From assembly GCA_016866255.1 (NCBI GenBank), contig VGMY01000005.1, positions 1-64,000 of the forward strand: a stretch of DNA of 64,000 nucleotides, written 5' to 3'. A model generated the notes under the pieces. It worked only from the letters and a program-made list of their open reading frames with translations, had not been told where the DNA came from and made no database searches. The stretch comes from Bacteroidota bacterium (GTDB taxonomy: Bacteria; Bacteroidota; Bacteroidia; Flavobacteriales_D; Crocinitomicaceae). Within the stretch, counting starts at the first letter, position 1; each line of letters begins with the position of its first letter. Positions 37,054 through 45,648 of this stretch are shown one piece after another. Position numbers and translations under genes: made by a program.

Positions 37054-37284
37054 TTACTTTATTTGCTTGTTTTCGTCTTTGTACCAACCCTCAAATCCGC
37101 GGTCGCCTACCTCAGATGGAACATTGGCTTTTTTACTAAAATTATGCTGTACGTACATCCAATAAGCAAAACCGACAAATCCTGTTAGGAGCAACAAGTC
37201 ATTAAAATAATTCTGAATGACCTCAAAAAACACAAAGAGCACCGTGAAAAGGTCGCCTACAGCGTAAACAATGTCGGTCCACAT
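37054..37284 (-). CDS. Small membrane protein, possibly DUF6341-like
   Basis: A 76-residue protein with two hydrophobic stretches (about residues 8-25 and 28-48) and a charged C-terminal tail, KKANVPSEVGDRGFEGWYKD. The overall pattern recalls a small Flavobacteriia membrane family (DUF6341), whose function is unknown. That resemblance is only a suggestion. It is 42 bp downstream of rnc on the same strand. Confidence 0.65.
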   Translation of the reverse strand: MWTDIVYAVGDLFTVLFVFFEVIQNYFNDLLLLTGFVGFAYWMYVQHNFSKKANVPSEVGDRGFEGWYKDENKQIK

Positions 37285-37326
37285 ACCATAATTTTTTTAC
37301 AAAGTAAGTAAAAAAAAAGGATTCCG

Positions 37327-38046
37327 TTAAATTTCACCTAATAATTTCAAGGTTTCTCGGGCAGCTAATTGTTCTGCGTGTTTTTTCGAATTTCCTTGCG
37401 CCTTTCCATAAACATGGTCATTGATGGTTATTTGAACCGTATATTCCCATGCGCCGTGTATATGCCGCTCACTTTCGCTGACAAAATTAAATTTCAACCT
37501 CTTCTTTTGGCACCAAATTATTAGGCGCGACTTAAAATCCATCTCCTCCTCCAATAATTTATTTAAATCAACGTGCTTTCTTAAAACGTGATTTTGAATG
37601 CTTTTACGGGAAACGTCGAAACCGGCATCTAAAAAAATGGCCCCAATAAGCGCTTCAAAGGCATTTCCTTCCAATGTGGGTAAATTTACTTGTCGCGTCA
37701 CAACATATTTCAATTGAGAACGAATATTCATCCTTTCACCAATGTCTGCTAATGTTTTTCTATTCACGACTTTCGACTTTAATTTGGTCAAATACCCTTC
37801 GTCGTTTCCTGGAAACTTGGTGAAAAGCAGTTCCGCCACTACGGCGTCTAAAATGGCGTCGCCTAAAAACTCAAGGCGTTCATTGGTTTTTGATTCATCG
37901 TTTACATCCAGCGACCGATGGGTTAAAGCAATCCAAAAAAAATCTAAATTTTTTGGGCGGTAGCCAAAATTATCCATGATAAAACGTATCAGATTAAGTT
38001 CTTCTTTCGTACGTTTTTTGGGAATTAACCTTAACAAAATCGGCAA
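37327..38046 (-). CDS. rnc: Ribonuclease III
   Basis: A 239-residue double-strand-specific endoribonuclease that processes rRNA precursors and cleaves structured mRNA. The catalytic signature NERLEFLGDAILDAV is near residues 58-72, with the second acidic site in EALIGAIFLDAGF (near 130). A double-stranded RNA-binding domain follows from about residue 168 (DFKSRLIIWCQKK to HAEQLAARETLKLL). It begins immediately after the fabF stop codon. The acpP-fabF-rnc order is conserved across many bacteria. Confidence 0.95.
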   Translation of the reverse strand: MPILLRLIPKKRTKEELNLIRFIMDNFGYRPKNLDFFWIALTHRSLDVNDESKTNERLEFLGDAILDAVVAELLFTKFPGNDEGYLTKLKSKVVNRKTLADIGERMNIRSQLKYVVTRQVNLPTLEGNAFEALIGAIFLDAGFDVSRKSIQNHVLRKHVDLNKLLEEEMDFKSRLIIWCQKKRLKFNFVSESERHIHGAWEYTVQITINDHVYGKAQGNSKKHAEQLAARETLKLLGEI

Positions 38047-39300
38047 TTATGGGGCATACTTCTTAAAAATGACACTGGTATTGTGTCCCCCAAAGCCAAA
38101 GGTATTTGACATGGCAAAGTGCACTTCGCGCGACTGGGCCTTATTCAGCGTTAGATTTATTTTAGGATCAATCTCAGGATCCGGCGTAGTGTGGTTTATC
38201 GTTGGAGGAATAAGGTTGTGTCGAACAGCCATGATGCAGGCAATGGCCTCAACCGCTCCCGCAGCACCCAGTAAGTGACCTGTCATAGATTTGGTGGAGC
38301 TGATGTTGAGTTGGTACGTATGAGCCGCAAAAACTGTCTGAATAGCCTTAATCTCCGCTATATCTCCGAGTGGAGTCGAAGTGCCGTGAACGTTAATGTA
38401 ATCGATTTGCTGAGGATTAATTTCAGCATCTTCCAATGCTGCAGTCATGGTATTCCGTGCCCCAAGTCCCTCAGGATGTGGCGCCGTAATGTGATGTGCA
38501 TCACCCGACATTCCTCCTCCAACTATTTCTGCGTAAATCGTTGCCCCTCTTCGCTTAGCGTGTTCATGCTCTTCTAAAATTAATGCTCCCGCACCCTCGC
38601 CTAACACAAAGCCATCCCGATCCAAGTCAAAAGGCCGAGAGGCTGTCTCCGGAGACTCATTTCTTGTGGACAAAGCTTTCAAGGCATTAAACCCTCCCAT
38701 CCCCATCTCATTCACTGCTGCCTCCGAACCGCCGCTCACAATTGCATCTGCCTTCCCTAAACGAATTAAATTAAACGCATCGATTAACGCGTTATTGGAA
38801 GAAGCGCATGCCGAAACCGTGGCATAATTTGGACCGCGAAAACCGTATTTAATGGAAATATGCCCAGCAGCAATGTCCGCAATCATTTTCGGTATAAAAA
38901 ACGGATTAAATCGGGGAGTTCCATCGCCCTTGCCGAACTCCAGGGCTTCGTCCTGGAAGGTCTTAAGTCCGCCTATTCCCGACCCCCAAACGACCCCGAC
39001 TCGGTCTAAGTTAGGCGAACATTCTAATAATTGAGAATGCTCTACCGCCTCCATTACAGTAACCAGGGCGTATTGGGTAAATGGATCCAGTTTACGCGCC
39101 TCTTTTTTATCTAAAAATTGCCCAACATCGAAATTTTTAACCTCGCACGCGAAGTGCGTTTTAAATAAAGTTGCATCGAATTGTTGTATCATTGCGGCTC
39201 CGCTCTTCCCCTCAACAAGACTTTTCCAGTATTCCTGGACAGAATTGCCTATAGGAGTAAGTGCCCCTAACCCAGTTACAACGACGCGTTTTAACTGCAT
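38047..39300 (-). CDS. fabF: 3-oxoacyl-ACP synthase II (KAS II)
   Basis: FabF elongates acyl-ACP with malonyl-ACP. The 417-residue protein has the active-site Cys (C165 in TVSACASSNN) and the two catalytic histidines (H305 in VHGTSTP, H342 in TGHLLGAAG). These make the complete KAS I/II triad. It is 18 bp after acpP and directly abuts rnc. It works with AcpP, and with the initiation enzymes FabH and ACC encoded elsewhere in the window. Confidence 0.96.
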   Translation of the reverse strand: MQLKRVVVTGLGALTPIGNSVQEYWKSLVEGKSGAAMIQQFDATLFKTHFACEVKNFDVGQFLDKKEARKLDPFTQYALVTVMEAVEHSQLLECSPNLDRVGVVWGSGIGGLKTFQDEALEFGKGDGTPRFNPFFIPKMIADIAAGHISIKYGFRGPNYATVSACASSNNALIDAFNLIRLGKADAIVSGGSEAAVNEMGMGGFNALKALSTRNESPETASRPFDLDRDGFVLGEGAGALILEEHEHAKRRGATIYAEIVGGGMSGDAHHITAPHPEGLGARNTMTAALEDAEINPQQIDYINVHGTSTPLGDIAEIKAIQTVFAAHTYQLNISSTKSMTGHLLGAAGAVEAIACIMAVRHNLIPPTINHTTPDPEIDPKINLTLNKAQSREVHFAMSNTFGFGGHNTSVIFKKYAP

Positions 39301-39318
39301 TGGTTTATGAAAAAATGA

Positions 39319-39555
39319 CTACTTGGAATTTTCTTCTATGTAGGCAATAGCATCCCCTACCGTTTGGATGGTCTCTGCTTTATCGTCCGGAATGGAAATT
39401 CCAAACTGCTTTTCAAATTCCATGATCAATTCTACGGTATCCAAAGAGTCCGCGCCTAAATCATTGGTGAAACTTGCCGCATCGTTTACTTCGGTTTCTT
39501 CAACGTTCAATTTATCGACAATGATTGAGATTACTTTACTTCTGATTTCAGACAT
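39319..39555 (-). CDS. acpP: Acyl carrier protein
   Basis: A 78-residue acidic carrier that holds growing acyl chains on phosphopantetheine. The modified serine is S37 in [10 protein letters not shown]. Length, charge and the [15 protein letters not shown] helix are typical. It heads the acpP-fabF-rnc transcription unit and is divergent from purN. Confidence 0.97.
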   Translation of the reverse strand: MSEIRSKVISIIVDKLNVEETEVNDAASFTNDLGADSLDTVELIMEFEKQFGISIPDDKAETIQTVGDAIAYIEENSK

Positions 39556-39689
39556 CTTATTTGTTTTTAAAGGTTTAAGCCTGCAAAGAAAAAAACAAAC
39601 TCGATAAAATCAAAATAATTCGCTCTTTTTTATTCTTAAACCCGCAATATTCTGCCCTTCCAAACACTTGGAATAACTAATTTTATCGA

Positions 39690-40268
39690 ATGACCACTCC
39701 TATCGTCTTGGCTGTAATGTTATCTGGAAAAGGCAGTAATGCAAAAAACCTAATTCTGCGATCAATAGAAGAATCTGACCTTTTTATTGGGCTGATAGTC
39801 TCGACCCGGCCCAACGAAGAATTGGAACACTTTTGTCGCGATCGGAAAATCCCATTCAAATGTATCAGTCCCTGGGATTCTTTCCTTGCACTGCAATTTT
39901 TACAAGATCATGCAGTACATTACGTCATTCTTGCCGGATTCTTGAAAAAAATAACTCCCGAAATATTGCAGGCCTTTCCCAAAAGAATTCTCAACCTTCA
40001 TCCCTCCTTACTGCCAAAATACGGCGGAAAAGGCATGTTTGGAATCCATGTTCACCGCAAAGTATTGGAGAACCGTGAATCCGAAAGCGGTATTACCATA
40101 CATCTTGTTAACGAAGCCTACGACGAAGGAAAAATATTGGCTCAATTTTCGTGTTTTGTCTCCCCCGAAGACAGCGCAGAATCTTTGGAGAAAAAAATAC
40201 AACAATTAGAAATGGCGCACTTTCCCGAAGTTGTTTTTCGCTATTGCAAGGCTTCGTTTAAATGTTGA
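39690..40268 (+). CDS. purN: Phosphoribosylglycinamide formyltransferase
   Basis: PurN transfers a formyl group from 10-formyl-THF to GAR in purine synthesis. The 192-residue protein has the N-terminal MLSGKGSNAKNL phosphate loop. The catalytic region RILNLHPSLLPKYGGKGMFG (Asn and His) is near residues 91-110, and the Asp lies in HLVNEAYDEG. The length is normal. Its 3' end overlaps the convergent kynU gene by 28 bp. Confidence 0.94.
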   Translation: MTTPIVLAVMLSGKGSNAKNLILRSIEESDLFIGLIVSTRPNEELEHFCRDRKIPFKCISPWDSFLALQFLQDHAVHYVILAGFLKKITPEILQAFPKRILNLHPSLLPKYGGKGMFGIHVHRKVLENRESESGITIHLVNEAYDEGKILAQFSCFVSPEDSAESLEKKIQQLEMAHFPEVVFRYCKASFKC

Positions 40269-41515
40269 CCAAACCAAAACACTTCTTCAAAACGGTTATA
40301 CAACGGTACCGGTGCAACCCGTATAACGTTGGGTTCCCTCCAATCAGCAATAACCCCCAATGACGTTAAGCGCTTAAAACAATCCTCACCGCGGTCTAAC
40401 AACAAAATGGACAATTGAGAGCCCCGTTTTTTCGGGGATTTCGGAGTAATGATTTTAAGCCCAGCACCGTGAGGGTTGTTGTGCGAAACGTCGTTAATTA
40501 CATATTCCAAATAGGCCGTTAATAAATCCCTCTTATGGGCAATTCTATCCATCCCGGCATCGTCGAAAATTTCCAAAGATGCAAGATGAGCAGCCATTCC
40601 TAAAACAGGGGCATTGCTTAACTGCCAGCCCTCTGCTCCGGGTAAAGGATCAAAGCCCGGTTCCATGTGAAAGCGGGTTTCTTTGTTATGCCCCCACCAA
40701 CCTGCTAAACGAAATAAGTCTTTACGGTGTGCGTGACGCTCGTGCACAAAAAAACCCGAAACCCCTCCCGGAGAAGAATTCAAATATTTATATCCACACC
40801 AAGCAGCAAAATCCGGACCCCATTCATGGAGTGTTAAGGTAACATTTCCCGCGGCATGCGCCAAATCAAACCCCACTATGGCGCCTACTTCGTGGCCTTT
40901 TAGGGTGATTTGTTGCAAATCAAAATACTGGCCCGTATAATAATTGACTCCGCCCCACATAATCATCGCCAAATCATCGCCCAATTCCTCGATTTTAGCG
41001 TAGATATCTTCCTCACAAATGAGGTGTTCTCCTTGTCTTGGTCCGACATAAACTAAATCCGATAACGGCAATGAATGCATCGCAAGCTGACTTTCGAGCG
41101 CATATTGGTCGCTTGGAAATGTTTTTGCTTCGCACAAGATCTTCGTGCGCTTTCCTTGAGGCCGATAAAAGGAACTCATCAACAAGTGTAAATTGGTGGT
41201 TAAACTGTGGGTCGTGCATACCTCAATAGGTTTTGCTCCGACCAAACGCGCTGTTTTAACAGTAAGCGCTTCGTGGTAGGAATACCAAGGCCTTTTCGCT
41301 TGAAAATGCCCCTCCACTCCAAGGCGTGCCCAATCCTCTAGTTCTTCTAAAATATATTTACGGGCGCTTTTGGGCTGAAGCCCTAACGAATTTCCGGTGA
41401 AGTATACGGAATTTTCTTTGCCATACGTTGGGATTAAAAATGCATCTCTATAAGCCTTTAATGGATCCTTAGCATCTAATTGTCTTGCAAATTGTAGGCT
41501 GTTTTCAAAGTTCAT
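40241..41515 (-). CDS. kynU: Kynureninase
   Basis: A PLP enzyme cleaving kynurenine (to anthranilate) or 3-hydroxykynurenine (to 3-hydroxyanthranilate) plus alanine. The 424-residue protein has the PLP lysine at K243 (WCGYKYLNSSPGG). The substrate-binding YFTGNSLGLQP and the FDLAHAAGN Asp motif are also present. No other kynurenine-pathway gene adjoins it, so whether it serves tryptophan breakdown or NAD synthesis cannot be judged here. Confidence 0.94.
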   Translation of the reverse strand: MNFENSLQFARQLDAKDPLKAYRDAFLIPTYGKENSVYFTGNSLGLQPKSARKYILEELEDWARLGVEGHFQAKRPWYSYHEALTVKTARLVGAKPIEVCTTHSLTTNLHLLMSSFYRPQGKRTKILCEAKTFPSDQYALESQLAMHSLPLSDLVYVGPRQGEHLICEEDIYAKIEELGDDLAMIMWGGVNYYTGQYFDLQQITLKGHEVGAIVGFDLAHAAGNVTLTLHEWGPDFAAWCGYKYLNSSPGGVSGFFVHERHAHRKDLFRLAGWWGHNKETRFHMEPGFDPLPGAEGWQLSNAPVLGMAAHLASLEIFDDAGMDRIAHKRDLLTAYLEYVINDVSHNNPHGAGLKIITPKSPKKRGSQLSILLLDRGEDCFKRLTSLGVIADWREPNVIRVAPVPLYNRFEEVFWFGQHLNEALQ

Positions 41516-41530
41516 CCGTTTCTAATTTCG

Positions 41531-41538
41531 TATTTTTG
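41531..41538 (+). promoter_or_regulatory. Candidate -7 element for the hemL-carotenoid operon
   Basis: TATTTTTG, an exact TAnnTTTG match, lies 18 bases before the hemL start codon, between the divergent kynU and hemL genes. No clear -33 TTG is visible. Confidence 0.42.
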
Positions 41539-41556
41539 TGCCAAAGATAACGAACA

Positions 41557-42867
41557 ATGGGGCAATTAGGCCGATCTCAATCTGCGCGATATTATAAAGA
41601 AGCCTTAGGTCTTTTTCCAGGAGGTGTAAATTCCCCGGTTAGGGCCTTTAAAAGCGTAGGAGGCACCCCCTTATTTTTTAACCGCGGAAAAGGTTCGCGG
41701 GTTTGGGACGAAGATGGGAATGAGTTTCTTGATTTTTGCACTTCATGGGGACCATTAATTCACGGGCACGCTCATCCCTACGTTGAAGAAAAAATCATCA
41801 AAACCTTAAAAAACGGTTCGAGTTTCGGTGCTCCTACAAGGCTTGAAAATGAGCTCGCCATCTTGCTAAAAACCCACCTTTACCACGTAGAAAAATTCCG
41901 TTTTGTAAGTTCAGGAACGGAGGCGGTCATGTCTGCGTTGCGCTTAGCTCGCGGCTACACGAACAAACCCAAAATATTAAAATTTGAAGGGTGCTATCAC
42001 GGACATGTTGATTCGCTTCTGGTAAAGGCTGGGAGCGGATTGGTTACCTTGGGTACTTCATCCAGCGCCGGGGTTCCTAACTCCATTGTCCAAGAAACGC
42101 TTGTGCTTCCCTTAAATGACGCTGCTCTTTTAGAACAAGCCATCCAAACACATGCCCACGAACTGGCTGCAGTTATCATCGAACCCGTTCCTGCCAACAA
42201 CGGATTGTTATTGCAAGACCTTTCGTTTCTGCACCTGCTAAGAGGACTCTGTTGGAAACACAACGTTTTATTAATTTTCGACGAAGTCATTTCCGGGTTT
42301 CGCGTTGCTTTTGGCGGGGCTGTAGAACTCTATGGAATTGAACCGGATATCGTTACATATGGAAAAATCATGGGTGGCGGGCTTCCTGTGGGGGCCTATG
42401 GCGCTTCTCATAACATAATGTCCGCTGTTTCCCCAGACGGTCCTGTTTATCAAGCGGGAACGCTGTCCGGAAACCCCGTGGCCATGGCGGCGGGAATTGC
42501 GCAGTTAGAATTGTGTTTAGCCCCCGATTTCTACCAAGAAATGGAGGCAAAAACCAGGGGTTTTGTCGAACGAATTAATGCCTATGCCAAAGTGAAAGGA
42601 TACCCTTTTGAACTCGTTTCATTAGCCTCCGTCTTTTGGCTTTCCTTTCATGGAAAAAAATCCATCCATCGAGCTGATGAAATTGACCCCGATATGAGTG
42701 CTTTTAACCGACTGCACGATTACCTGCTCAATCATGGAATTTACTTGGGCCCAAGCGGATACGAAGTGGGATTCGTCTCTTCTGCGCATTCCGTTGATGA
42801 GCTAACCCATGCGGCACAAGTTTTTTGTCGTGGACTAGACCAACTTTATGCAGGAGCAGAGCAATAA
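41557..42867 (+). CDS. hemL: Glutamate-1-semialdehyde 2,1-aminomutase
   Basis: HemL makes 5-aminolevulinate for tetrapyrrole synthesis. The 436-residue PLP enzyme has PGGVNSPVRAF near the N-terminus, SSGTEAVMSALRLAR (about residues 118-132) and the PLP lysine K270 in TYGKIMGGGLP. Length and motifs are canonical. It heads a five-gene operon. Its last 20 bp overlap the following SDR gene, so heme supply and carotenoid tailoring appear to be transcribed together. Confidence 0.96.
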   Translation: MGQLGRSQSARYYKEALGLFPGGVNSPVRAFKSVGGTPLFFNRGKGSRVWDEDGNEFLDFCTSWGPLIHGHAHPYVEEKIIKTLKNGSSFGAPTRLENELAILLKTHLYHVEKFRFVSSGTEAVMSALRLARGYTNKPKILKFEGCYHGHVDSLLVKAGSGLVTLGTSSSAGVPNSIVQETLVLPLNDAALLEQAIQTHAHELAAVIIEPVPANNGLLLQDLSFLHLLRGLCWKHNVLLIFDEVISGFRVAFGGAVELYGIEPDIVTYGKIMGGGLPVGAYGASHNIMSAVSPDGPVYQAGTLSGNPVAMAAGIAQLELCLAPDFYQEMEAKTRGFVERINAYAKVKGYPFELVSLASVFWLSFHGKKSIHRADEIDPDMSAFNRLHDYLLNHGIYLGPSGYEVGFVSSAHSVDELTHAAQVFCRGLDQLYAGAEQ

Positions 42868-43867
42868 GCCTGTAGTTCTTGGAGGAACGGGGCTTGTGGG
42901 AAGTCATTTGCTGTATTTACTCGCCCAACGAGGTCCTGTAACGGCAACCGCAAGAAGTTTAAAAAACCATGCCTCCGTTGAAAAAGTTTTTCAATATTAC
43001 AATGCTGAAAGCGGCGCCCTTTGGTACCGAAACATCGAATGGGTAAATTTGGATATTTTAGATGTTGACGGAATCCAAGAAGTGGTTGCCAATGCTCAAG
43101 AGGTATACCACTGCGCGGCCCTTGTTTCCTTCCACCGCATTGATTTTTACCGTTGCATTGAATTCAACCGACAGGGAACGGCCAATGTGGTGAATGCATG
43201 CCTTCAGGTGCCTGGTCTTAAATTGTGTTATGTGAGCTCTACCGCCGCCTTAGGAAAGAACCCGGGAGGAATGATCGACGAAACCTGCCTTTGGAAAGCG
43301 ACCGATAAAAACAGCGGTTATTCGGTCTCTAAATTTGGGGCAGAAAAGGAGGTTTGGCGAGGCATTGAAGAGGGTTTGAACGCAGTAATTATCAACCCTT
43401 GTACCGTGATAGGTGCTGGAAAATGGGAAGAAGGATCTATGGAACTGTTCGGCGTTGCTCAAAAGGGCATGCCCTTTTACCCCAGCGGTGCCAACGCCAT
43501 TGTGGATGCGCGAGATGTTGCTGCTTCCATGTTTTTTTTAATGAAAAACCCTTACAGCGCTGAAAAATTCCTTTGTACGGGAAGTAATCAGGATTTTAAA
43601 ACATTGTTTACCCTCATCAGCCAAAAAATGGGAAAACGGGGCCCAAAAATATATGTCCCCTATTGGATTGCCTTGCCGATTTCCTACGCAATGGAAACCT
43701 GGTCATTGCTTCGAAAAAAACGACAAGGTATGACCATCGAATCAACGCGAGCGGCCTATTCCACAAGGATTTATAATCCAGCAAAATTAAAAAACCTGGT
43801 TCCTCAACCATTCTGCACCTTGGAAGAATCCATTGATAATGCCCTAAAAGGAAAGATTAAGCCATGA
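42848..43867 (+). CDS. NAD(P)-dependent SDR (epimerase/dehydratase-like)
   Basis: A 339-residue extended short-chain dehydrogenase. The nucleotide loop is LGGTGLVGSHLLYL (about residues 12-25). The catalytic Ser is in CYVSSTAALG and the YxxxK pair in YSVSKFGAEKE (near 158-162). It resembles dihydroflavonol reductase or hopanoid-associated SDRs more than GalE. Its place between hemL and the carotenoid genes suggests a role in carotenoid or lipid modification, but no substrate can be named. It overlaps hemL by 20 bp and the cruF-like gene by 4 bp. Confidence 0.85.
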   Translation: MQEQSNKPVVLGGTGLVGSHLLYLLAQRGPVTATARSLKNHASVEKVFQYYNAESGALWYRNIEWVNLDILDVDGIQEVVANAQEVYHCAALVSFHRIDFYRCIEFNRQGTANVVNACLQVPGLKLCYVSSTAALGKNPGGMIDETCLWKATDKNSGYSVSKFGAEKEVWRGIEEGLNAVIINPCTVIGAGKWEEGSMELFGVAQKGMPFYPSGANAIVDARDVAASMFFLMKNPYSAEKFLCTGSNQDFKTLFTLISQKMGKRGPKIYVPYWIALPISYAMETWSLLRKKRQGMTIESTRAAYSTRIYNPAKLKNLVPQPFCTLEESIDNALKGKIKP

Positions 43868-44481
43868 AAGAACGAACCGGAATTATTCTATTATTAATCC
43901 TCTATGGGGTAGGAATTACCTCGCTGATGGTTAACGACTTGCGGAGTGTCGTGCTTCCTTTAAGCCCCTACACCTTGTTGTTATCGTTTTTAATTTTAAT
44001 GACCTCCTTCCGATGGAAAAGTTCTTTGGTGTGGGTTGCTGTTTTAGTCTTTCTTGTAGGATTTACTGCAGAATGGCTTGGCGTTCACAAAGGCTGGTTG
44101 TTTGGTTCGTATTCTTATGGCTCCAATTTAGGTCCCAAAATAGCACGTGTTCCCATCATTATTGGGGTAAATTGGGCCATGCTTACGGTGGTAACCGGAG
44201 CTGTTGCGGCGGCATTTATAAAGCGTCCATGGGTCATTGTGGTGGTGGCCGCATTGCTTATGACAGGGCTTGATTATTTCATGGAACCGGTTGCCGTAGA
44301 AAACGAATATTGGTTTTGGAGGGGAGAAAAAATACCCTTGTACAATTACATTTGTTGGTTTTTGGTAGCCTTGTTGACACAGGGAATTAACGTAGGAATA
44401 TCCAAAACAAAAGCGAACAATACTACGTGGGTTTTGTTTTTTAGCTTGATTTTGTTTTTTGTAATTCAATTCTACTTTTAA
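43864..44481 (+). CDS. Carotenoid biosynthesis membrane protein (CruF/DUF422 family)
   Basis: A 205-residue integral membrane protein with about six helices, matching the carotenoid 1,2-hydratase-like CruF family. Its recognisable features are AEWLGVHKGWLFGSYSYG (about residues 75-92), PIIIGVNWAML and LDYFMEPVAVENEYWFW near residue 140. CruF members add water to the end of acyclic carotenoids such as gamma-carotene derivatives. It overlaps the SDR gene by 4 bp and is one base before the hydroxylase gene. Confidence 0.82.
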   Translation: MKERTGIILLLILYGVGITSLMVNDLRSVVLPLSPYTLLLSFLILMTSFRWKSSLVWVAVLVFLVGFTAEWLGVHKGWLFGSYSYGSNLGPKIARVPIIIGVNWAMLTVVTGAVAAAFIKRPWVIVVVAALLMTGLDYFMEPVAVENEYWFWRGEKIPLYNYICWFLVALLTQGINVGISKTKANNTTWVLFFSLILFFVIQFYF

Positions 44482-44482
44482 T

Positions 44483-44962
44483 ATGACTTGGTGGGGTCCT
44501 TTACTTTTAATTGCAACCTTTTTCGGAATGGAATTCATGGCGTGGTTTACCCATAAATTTATTATGCACGGTTTTATGTGGTATTTCCATCGAGACCACC
44601 ATCAGGTTGAGGCCGGTTTTTTTGAAAAAAACGATGTTTTTTTTCTGATTTATGCTATACCATCCTGGTTGGGAATTATGTTGGGGTTGATGTATGAATT
44701 TTATCCAACCGTATGGATGGGATTCGGTATTGCTTTGTACGGTATTGCCTATTTCCTCATCCATGACGTTTACATTCATCGCCGGTATAAATTTTTGCGC
44801 GATGTAGACCATCCCTATTTCTATGCTATTCGTAAAGCGCACAAGGTGCACCATAAGAACCAAGACAAAGAAGAAGGCGCTTGTTTCGGAATGTTGCTGG
44901 TTCCTCCTCAATTCTACCGCGACGCTAAAAAAGCATGGTTAGCGCAAAAAACCAAAACATGA
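44483..44962 (+). CDS. crtZ: Beta-carotene hydroxylase-like (CrtZ family)
   Basis: A 159-residue membrane di-iron hydroxylase of the fatty-acid hydroxylase/CrtZ family. All histidine boxes are present: HKFIMH (HX4H), HRDHH (HX2HH), HDVYIH and HKVHHK (HX2HH). CrtZ adds 3-hydroxyl groups to beta-rings. Its context between a CruF-like protein and a lycopene cyclase supports a carotenoid substrate. Its stop overlaps the cyclase start by 4 bp. Confidence 0.88.
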   Translation: MTWWGPLLLIATFFGMEFMAWFTHKFIMHGFMWYFHRDHHQVEAGFFEKNDVFFLIYAIPSWLGIMLGLMYEFYPTVWMGFGIALYGIAYFLIHDVYIHRRYKFLRDVDHPYFYAIRKAHKVHHKNQDKEEGACFGMLLVPPQFYRDAKKAWLAQKTKT

Positions 44963-45648
44963 GTTACTACGGGTACATTCTCCTATTTTCATTTTTGGGT
45001 CCTCTGTGCTTAAGTTTCGATAAAAAAGTAGCCTATTACAAACATGTTCCGCGGCTCATTCTACCAACAATACTGGTTTCTGGATTATTTATTGTCTGGG
45101 ATCAATGGTTCACTGAACGTGGAATTTGGGGTTTTAATCCAAAATATGTCGGGGGCCTTTACCTTGGTCGTCTTCCCTTGGAGGAAGTGTTGTTTTTTGT
45201 TGTGGTCCCCTACAATTGTTTATTCATCTATGAAGTTGTTGCCGCGTATTTTAAACCGGTAAATTCTCCTCCATTGAATAAAGGTTTCCTGCTTATGTTT
45301 ATTTTTTTTGGCGCAATCCTTTTATACCAGACTCCCGGAGGATGGTATCCCAGTACGGCTGTAACCTTGGCGCTGGTAACCAGCTTTGCGCTGCTCATTC
45401 GCCCCCCTTCTTGGCTAAGTCAATATATTATTGCCTACCTAATTTGTTTAATCCCATTTTTGGTGGTAAATGGGCTTCTAACCGGCGCTGCTACCAACAA
45501 TCCGGTGGTATGGTACAATGAATCGGAATTTTCAGGTTGGCGGATTTTAACCATTCCCGTGGAGGACCTCTATTATAATTTCGACCTGTTCATAGGGTTT
45601 ACCTTATTGTTTGAACTTCAAAAAAACCGTTTATCGTTTCGAAAGTAA
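44959..45648 (+). CDS. Lycopene cyclase, fused CrtYcd type
   Basis: A 229-residue membrane protein made of two tandem lycopene-cyclase domains, each with a PLEE/PVED-type motif: RLPLEEVLFFVVVPYN (first) and IPVEDLYYNFDLFIGF (second). This type forms beta-rings on lycopene. The start at 44959 (MSYYGYILLFSF) overlaps the crtZ stop as ATGA. An in-frame Met at 44935 would add eight polar residues. Its 3' end overlaps the convergent rfaE2-like gene by 18 bp. Confidence 0.9.
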   Translation: MSYYGYILLFSFLGPLCLSFDKKVAYYKHVPRLILPTILVSGLFIVWDQWFTERGIWGFNPKYVGGLYLGRLPLEEVLFFVVVPYNCLFIYEVVAAYFKPVNSPPLNKGFLLMFIFFGAILLYQTPGGWYPSTAVTLALVTSFALLIRPPSWLSQYIIAYLICLIPFLVVNGLLTGAATNNPVVWYNESEFSGWRILTIPVEDLYYNFDLFIGFTLLFELQKNRLSFRK

